In this document: positions 11,665-64,000 of the stretch, piece after piece
Layout of the letters: every line of letters starts with the position of its first letter
Position numbering within the stretch: the stretch's first letter is position 1
DNA from: Synchiropus splendidus
Taxonomy: Eukaryota; Chordata; Actinopteri; Syngnathiformes; Callionymidae
Direction: 5' to 3'
DNA: 64,000 nucleotides
Assembly (NCBI RefSeq): GCF_027744825.2
Contig: NC_071336.1
Location: 22,032,501-22,096,500, forward strand
The notes under the pieces: model-generated
The model's input: the letters and a program-made list of their open reading frames with translations, nothing else
Told to the model about the DNA's origin: nothing
The model's database searches: none
Program-made: the position numbers and the translations under genes

Positions 11665-14365
11665 ATGGGAGTGAGAATGTGTTGCATGGTCACAGGTGAG
11701 AGTAGCTTCACCGGTACATTTTGTCCTTCACTGTGCTAATCCATCACTTGGTCCATCTTTCCCTCTTAAGAGGAAAGGGAACAACGCCAAGATGTCAAAA
11801 CTCCCCCACCTGTGGACACAATCTCATTCAATCTGGAAAAGGTACTCCACCTTTTTCCGAATATAGAGGACCTGATTTTCATGTGTCACATGCACATGTG
11901 AATGTTCCCAACGACAACTGGAGGTCTGTGTCTGTCACATCATCAGCAAAAGAGATTTGATCCGGAAACCAAAATGTCTCTCTCCTCTGTCGCTGCACAG
12001 AAATGTTTTGTTCAAAAAGATTGTGAAGTGAACTGATGACAAAGTCAGCCATGGCTGAATCGTGTCCCCATAGTCCCACCGCACCCATCGCAGGATACCC
12101 AGAGGACTGAAAAACATGTGTACCTTCGATGACACAGCTCAGGATGAAGACCCTGGACAAAAAAACAGACTGCTCCTCCTGTGTGAGGAAGTTCTACAGT
12201 TGGGTAGATCCACCTCTGGATTCCCTCTGAACAGACCTCTCTCAGGGAGCAGAGTCTGATTCCCCTCGTCTTGGGACCCTCTTTATATTGCCAAGCTTTT
12301 TTGTGCTACTAATGAAACTTTAATGGTTCCACCCAGAAATATCTGTGTTTTTTTGCAAACCCAGGATGATGTTTTACAATAATCTCAGGGAACGTGGGAT
12401 CAACAGAGCCACTGGTCCATGCGCCGAACAATTTATCATCATTAATGTGCCACACTGCTACAGTACAAGGGGTTAGTCCCACAGTTCCGACCTTAAGTTA
12501 CAGATAAACATGCGGCGGTAATGCCTCAGCTTAATTCAGGGTTGATCAGGCAAGGTCAATGGCTCCTGCTGTATTGTGACCTTTTAAAATGTAATTATTT
12601 TATGATATGGGAGCCACAGTCAATTTTTTTCTAAGGAAACCCTGGGATTAATGTCATTTATCAACACAAATTGTTGAACGATTGTTTTGCTTTTTTTATT
12701 GCGGTGTGCCATTTTATTCACATCCACGTACTGTAAATGCCAGGAACTAGCAGAAACAAAGAACAGGTTTCCGTGTGGCATATCCTCATTTATAACTGAA
12801 AGGATGTGAGGACATAATGTGTTTGAACATATCTACCTATATTCATGAAAATTCTGGTCTGAATCGGATTGTCTTTTCTTCAATTTACACTTGTGTCAAA
12901 AAGGTCTCAGAGAGAGTGTTTTTAAGAGCCTGCTCATCTTTTCTCCCACTTCCGGTTTGATGTTTTCCTATCTTATCTGTAGGTCCTTTACTATGCATGC
13001 TTTTAGGATCTACCTGTTCTATGTCTGTTATCATTTGCTGCAGAAGTCAACCATCTGTCCCTCACTCTCCAGGGAATCAGTCTGACATTTGCATTTGGAT
13101 ATTATAGTCATTTGCTTGCCCGAATAATCCATACATTCAGAATCCTACAGTGCACACTGGCAAATATCAGCTGGAACAAGCTCATACATAGTCCTTGGGC
13201 ACGTCACCATGTTTCGGCATTCATGAAGTGTTGCTTCACAACAAGCACTTCTGGTCACGCTGCTCAGCAGTATGCAAGTACACAAGTACATTCCGTGTGT
13301 CGCCTCACGTACATGTTCTGTATGCATTTGTGTCTTTGTATCTCTCCATCAGATGGGCTCAGGTCAAATGATCTACTCAATTTATAGAGTCTGTGTATTA
13401 CCTGAAAAAAAATTGCATTGGAGGAAACAATCGGATCATGACAGGGCAACAATTACTGTGTAGCAACATCAAGTGGGTTGTTTGCAGTTGAGCATTCAAC
13501 CTATCGCACAGTTTTTTGAGACAAATACATGGTCGTCATTCATATGGCTTGCGATCAGATGCTTTCAGGGTTTGCAAAAATTGGCCTGGCACCTGGCAAC
13601 ACAGGTGTTGGCCACGGGAGCGTGCTGGTACATAGTGATATTCAGTGGGCATGTAAAACAATTTGGTGAACTGAGCAGCTCTACACTGCAGAATGAGCAC
13701 TTGGACGGAAGAAAGGCCAAAATGAACTTTTTCAGGCTTTGGTTTGAGGGAAAAATATAATTGTTTTGGCTATGTCTTAGAACTGATGCTCCAATAACAA
13801 AAGCCAAATCTTTAAGTTTAAATCCAATCACCATGAAAAAGAGAAATTGAAACCAAGCCAAATATCAAATAATGAAATCCAATAAAAAAAACACATATTG
13901 ACATGTTTTTGCAGGGCTAACCTTTGAAAAACTAAAATGTATACTGTAAATTGTTTCTTTGTTTTGTGGCTACTCACAATTATTTCACCAAATCTAGTGT
14001 TTTTATTTTTTTACATTTTAAAGTCAGGATTCTGTTTTGAAGAGAAGCATTAGCGGATTCATTTATAATCAAGGACCCTAAGGGAAATAAGTGGTGGCAT
14101 TGAAGAAATGAACAACACATCTCTCCACACCTACTCTCATCCATCCCAGCAAAATTCACTTTCTACCCATTAACTCCTCTTTCCCATGCCATCCATTTGC
14201 TCTCACCTGCTACTCATTTTATGCATCATCCTGAAGATGTGTGTCTTTGTGCTAGAGCCACAGCCTCGACCTGCTTGTGTGTGGCTGCCATTAATGTTGA
14301 GAATCCTATTGAGACACAAGGCTGCTTGAGCATGTTTGCCACACACACTTGTTTGTTACACTATT

Positions 14366-14555
14366 CTTGTGAGGACCTCTCATTGCCATAATGCTTTCCC
14401 CAGCCTCTCACCCTTAACTTAACCATCCAAAACAAATGCCTAACCGTAACCAGAACTCTGAACTAAACTTGACCCCAATTATAATAAACTACTTTTACTG
14501 ACGTTTTAACCCTCTAAACCTTGTGAGGACAGGCTAAAAGCTTCCTTTGTTGGGA
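14366..14555 (+). repeat. Interspersed repeat with degenerate CCTAACC blocks, copy 1
   Basis: The segment opens with TGTGAGGACCTCTCATTGCC, contains TAACTTAACCATCCAAAAC and TGCCTAACCGTAACC, and closes with CCTTGTGAGGACAGGC and TTGTTGGGAC. It aligns with 32975-33256. The GTGAGGAC/GTGGGGAC ends around CCTAACCCTAACC-like sequence match a repeat common in teleost introns. It is not telomeric DNA; the hexamer is too degenerate and the ends are conserved. Confidence 0.55.
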
Positions 14556-16289
14556 CTGCAATTATTAGAAATATGCTTTATATGAGGGTTTCTGTGTATA
14601 ACTAAGTGACACATGCATCAAACAAACACTTGTAGAGTGGCAGGGGAGGAGCGAAGGAAGAGGGAAGATGCTGATGATACCACTGATGACAAAATAATTT
14701 AAAAAAATAGATTCAAATTATATTTGATTGGAAAGCTGCTGTTTGCAAGATCCACAGTGCCAAAAGGTTGGTTACAACCAGCACCTCGACAATTTTTGTT
14801 CAGTATTTTAGGCTGCACAAGGAGAAGTAAAATGAGATGTTATTTTGATATCCACATGGCACACGTACTGTATGCATTACCATTCCCATGTGCATCCTAC
14901 AGCTTCAAATAGTGCAACGGTGGCATCACGTCTGGCCAGTCAGATGTGTCTTCCTCTTCTTTTTCTGCTCCAGTGATAGATTTGGCTTAGAAGAGACGTG
15001 TTTAAATGCCCATCATCTTTTACGTAACAGGTTGTTGATTTTTATTGTAAATTTTCTTTGCATTCTTTACATTTATTATTAGTATTTTTGAAAGATTTCA
15101 TACATTTCATGTTCAAATGTTTAAAGAGATCGTCTGATGTCACACGTTGCACAGCAACATCTGCAATTTTGTTTTTTCCTGTCATGTTACTAGGCTCTTG
15201 CCTAGTTTTGTAGCAAGAGGTCGACCAACTTTCTTCCACTGCTTCTATTGTCCATGTCATTCTAATGCAATTTTTAATGTCACACATTCACTTATGAGCT
15301 GACTTGCAAACACGCTCTTCCACATGTTATGGTTTGAAACTGCGTTGTGGTTATGGAGTTCTGGTTTGAAACTGCGAATACTGATGTGACATAATCCTTT
15401 AAGTCTAGCCTGTTTCTTTTTTTTTTTTTTTATAAAGACAATATTGATATGTACAGGAGGGTCTGTGTCTCTCTTCCGACTCTCCAGTTCTCGCTCACAC
15501 ATGCGTGTCGTGTCCTGGCATAGAAATATTGACTGCATCTGCTTGGCTTGACAGCAAATTCACTATCCTCTCTGCATGGAGCCTAATGTAGTTGTGCAGA
15601 ATCGTTGAGGGAAATAGACCAAGAGAGGTGTGTGTGTGTGCGTGTTGAACCGGCTCTCTGTGATATGCTGCTCTTTTCTTATGGTACAAAACAAAACACT
15701 TAAAATGCCTGAGCTGAGCCAAGGTCGATGATGAAGCTAACAGTTTTGCGCTTACAATTCATCATGAGAGACATCTGAAATGCGTTTCAGCACCTAAATA
15801 TAACAGCGCATACATTTGAGTCAAAGCTGAGAAGGTTAGAGTTAAACAGAAGCCCACCAGAGTATGTGGTCGTAATGTTCCTGCTGAAGAGTGTGACCTT
15901 AGACACAACATCACAGACGTCATTCAGCTGTTGGTGAGATGGAACTTAGTGCATCTGTGTAAGAGGTGAATGTTTGTTTGCCTTGAAATCGTCACCTCTA
16001 AAAAGACTTTGCCCATCCCTGAATGAAAATATCGTAATTGTTATTCCCTTCCATCTTCTCCATTTGAATTTAAAACATACCAGTCAGTAACTTGAAAATA
16101 TGTCATAACAGACTGAGGACTTTTTGTTTTAGAGGAGGTAAAAATGACATCATTACCATGATGCCTCTGTCGATGACATGTTCTTATACTCTCTTTTTCT
16201 CTGTCTTTCTCTGTTTGTGTTCTTCCCACCACATTTCCCTTGTCTCTGCATCTTTCTCCCTGCTCTTCATATTCTATGTCACTGCTCAG

Positions 16290-61865
<45,576 letters not shown>

Positions 61866-61966
61866 GTAAGGAGCCAGGAAACAAGTCTGTGCCAAAGAGA
61901 TTGCGTTTAAGACAGCAGTACTTTCTTTTAGAAAGTTTGGATTCCAGCTGAATAGTTGGTCTATGA

Positions 61967-62116
61967 CAGAGTTGGGCACTCAGTGGTGCAGGTTTTTGTT
62001 CCAACTGGTCAAGAACATACCTATTAGGTTTCAGCTGAAAAGGTGTCCTGTTGATTGGTTGGCACAAAAATTTGCAACCACACCGGCCATTTGTGGCACT
62101 AGTTGCCCAGCTCTAG
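61967..62116. mobile_element. Palindromic MITE, about 150 bp
   Basis: The left end CAGAGTTGGGCACTCAGTGG and the reverse complement of the right end (CTAGAGCTGGGCAACTAGTG) form imperfect terminal inverted repeats. Inside them GTGCAGGTTTTTGTTCCAAC faces TTGGTTGGCACAAAAATTTG. Possible 8-bp flanks GTCTATGA and GTCTGCCA match only 5 of 8, so the target duplication is doubtful. Confidence 0.6.
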
Positions 62117-62133
62117 TCTGCCAGGATCAAGAT

Positions 62134-62263
62134 CAGGGATGTCGAACCAGTCCTCAAAGGGGTGCAGTGGCAGCAGGCCTTAAATGGACACCATCTTGTG
62201 CTAGCAGGGTTGGAACGAAAACCCGAGCCCAGTGCTGCCCTTTTGGAGATCAGCTTGACCCAC
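62134..62263. mobile_element. Second palindromic MITE of the same group, about 130 bp
   Basis: The left end CAGGGATGTCGAACCAGTCC then TCAAAGGGGTGCAGTGG is mirrored by CCCAGTGCTGCCCTTTTGGA then GATCAGCTTGACCC. It carries GGGTTGGAACGAAAACCC, the reverse complement of the GGTTTTTGTTCCAAC core of the MITE 20 bp upstream, so the two are related. Confidence 0.55.
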
Positions 62264-62896
62264 TTGCTCTGCATCATGTTGTTGAAATATAACTTTGAAC
62301 CCAGAATCAACCAACACCGGACCTGACCAGATTAAGAGCGACCAGGAAAAGGCCGACTGCATCATGAACAGTACACATACTCAGACCAGAATGTTTTCAA
62401 TCCAGGCAGCACGTGGACCAATTCGAGTACATATGGAGCTAAGTTGCTTTAACATGTCAGGGTTCTCCCCAGCGTTATCTCATCTCAGCACTGGGAGTTT
62501 TCTGCTGTTTTCGACAGTATGTTGTGAAGTGTGACTCGCAATGTCACCTGTCAGTTGATGGTGGAGGAATTTTAAGGTAGGCCATCATGGAGGACTCTCC
62601 GGGGTGTATACGATGTGCTCAGCCGTTCTCCTAATCGCTTCAATCTTTCTGTCTAGAAGGACAATAAATACCACCTGAAACCTTTAATGTCACATACTGT
62701 ATTATATACATTCAAAGAAAAAAAGTAATAGATATGTAGCAGCTCTCATACAATATTGGAAGGGAAATTAAATTGTTGAATTTTCCAAAAGTGTCCCTGG
62801 AATTGGGTCTACCAATGGCTGCAGTACATTCTGGCTGTGTAGTCTGGGGGACATTGAAATACTTTTAAATATTCCCTTCTACCGCTTGAAAAGGTC

Positions 62897-63177
62897 TTGG
62901 GGCATTCAACTAACCACTATTTTGATACATGTGATTGTAATGTTGTAAATTGACATTTTAAAAAGAAAAAAAAAATCTTTTTCTTTTTAAAAAATTGTAA
63001 ACCCTTTTGTTGTGGTTTTAAAGGTATGTTTGGCAAATATTGCATCTGGGCCATGATGGTCCCGAAGCCTCTGCGGTTTCTCTTCTTACTCACGGCTCGC
63101 GGACACACGAAGCCACCTGCAACTGATTTTAATAGCCGATTACAGTCGACTTCATTGACAAATTGTTGCAGCCCCAA
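62897..63177. mobile_element. MITE remnant with GGGCTGCAAC-type ends
   Basis: The right end ATTACAGTCGACTTCATTGA, CAAATTGTTGCAGCCCCAA is the inverse of the fish MITE end GGGCTGCAACTAACGATTA. At 62897 TTGGGGCATTCAACTAACCA then CTATTTTGAT looks like its diverged left end. No convincing target duplication was found. Confidence 0.5.
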
Positions 63178-64000
63178 TCTACACTGCTTTCTTTGCTTTT
63201 ATAATTATCATTACGACGATTTTTATTCTGCGCGTTCCATCTATCTTTATATGAATATGGGTTACAGAAAGTTTCTCGCTCAGGAAGATGGAAGACACAA
63301 TTAGACAGACGGGGAACACACAACTGCCTGAAACAAAGGCCTACACACCTGCAGTGGCTGCTATCTGTCTGAATTAGGAGCCTGCCGGGTTAATGATGCC
63401 AGACACTGCTGCTCGTCTGTTGGAGGATGGTCTATATCTAAGCGTGTGTGCCACCTGTAGGAAATTACTGTAACTGAGAGAGATAGTTTCCACTCTGATG
63501 GCTCTGCAGGACCTCAGCCTGTCTGAACTCCCCCCGTCGAGCCTTTCCCCAGGCTGCTCACTGAAGTTCTAGCTCACACATAACCATACAGAATAGCACA
63601 CACCTTTGACACAGTCTCCGCAATGACTGAACCATTGGATTTCTAATGGCGGATTTATGAATGCTGCCAGACATTTAGTCAATGCTGTACAGCAAATAAG
63701 CAAAAGTTTAATTTAAAAGCTCCTCATATTGGAGATTAAGAAATAAATGTCATTTATTTTTCCATGGAAGCTAATAAACTGCTGTCAAGTTCAAATATCC
63801 TCATATCTTCATACCTTCATTTGAGGGCATGTCATGTGTGCGGCAGTGAACTCGGGCTTTTTTTAGATGAACTTGTCTGGCAAAGGAATTATACAACGCA
63901 ACACACATGAAGCAAGAAACTGCCAGAAGATGGGACACCACAGGAGCGAGGAGTACTGGGACAACTGCGGGATAAGACAGCTACTGGACAAGGGTTACTG

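Larger units (their letters stand above)
1..16289 (+). other. cntnap2: 3' part of cntnap2 intron 1
   Basis: No exon is recognisable here. The exon for the signal peptide must lie upstream of base 1. The stretch is AT-rich intronic DNA with interspersed repeats described separately: a hAT element carrying a LINE (2197-3133), a palindrome cluster (3521-3625), two copies of an unnamed repeat (7406-7713 and 11546-11664) and a CCTAACC-containing repeat (14366-14555). Between these I see nothing beyond short homopolymers and chance open frames. Confidence 0.85.
61866..64000 (+). other. cntnap2: Start of cntnap2 intron 9
   Basis: It opens with the donor GTAAGG and runs to the window edge. It holds two related palindromic MITEs (61967-62116 and 62134-62263) and a further MITE (62897-63177). 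The next coding exon was not found. Confidence 0.85.

Noticed and set aside
11879..12160. Minus-strand open frame of 93 codons
   Set aside because: Intronic, no domain, no splice partners on that strand.
14400..14520. Possible interstitial telomeric repeat (CCTAACC-like)
   Set aside because: The units are too degenerate and sit inside a repeat with conserved GTGAGGAC ends that recurs at 32975-33256.

Overview
The window is vertebrate nuclear DNA, almost certainly from a teleost fish. Evidence: an intron-rich gene with GT-AG splice sites; AT-rich introns with CA, AT, TTA and TTTAC microsatellites; and hAT-type MITEs, LINE 3' ends and short interspersed repeats of kinds common in fish genomes. 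There is no bacterial, organellar or viral gene structure. Long unspliced ORFs are absent except by chance or inside repeats.

One gene is present: part of cntnap2 (contactin-associated protein-like 2, Caspr2), a neurexin-superfamily adhesion receptor, on the + strand. Nine coding exons lie at 16290-16400, 29907-30100, 40060-40207, 45920-45972, 46286-46436, 47894-48078, 49861-50004, 51434-51695 and 61716-61865. They join to 1398 nt (466 codons) with no frame break. The product covers the F5/8 type C (discoidin) domain, the first laminin G domain and most of the second. It matches CNTNAP2 better than CNTNAP3/4/5, for example in [45 protein letters not shown] and [14 protein letters not shown]. 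The sequence alone does not say whether this is teleost cntnap2a or cntnap2b. The signal-peptide exon lies upstream of base 1. The remaining domains (EGF, fibrinogen-like, LamG3/4, transmembrane, cytoplasmic tail) lie beyond base 64000.

Layout: 1-16289 is the 3' part of intron 1; 16401-29906 intron 2; 30101-40059 intron 3; 40208-45919 intron 4; 45973-46285 a 313-bp intron; 46437-47893 a 1.5-kb intron mostly filled by a LINE fragment; 48079-49860 and 50005-51433 short introns; 51696-61715 a 10-kb intron; 61866-64000 the start of the next intron.

The most notable point is that the segment matching human CNTNAP2 exon 5 (204 nt, as I remember the human structure) is split 53 + 151 nt by a 313-bp intron. 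That intron starts and ends at an AAGGT direct repeat and has the only non-YAG acceptor of the nine exons. It looks like a lineage-specific intron gain. Other structures of interest are repeats: a LINE inserted in a hAT element, a 337-bp MITE with terminal inverted repeats and an 8-bp target duplication, a nested palindrome cluster, two adjacent related palindromic MITEs, and two pairs of diverged interspersed repeats. I found no undescribed multi-gene system.
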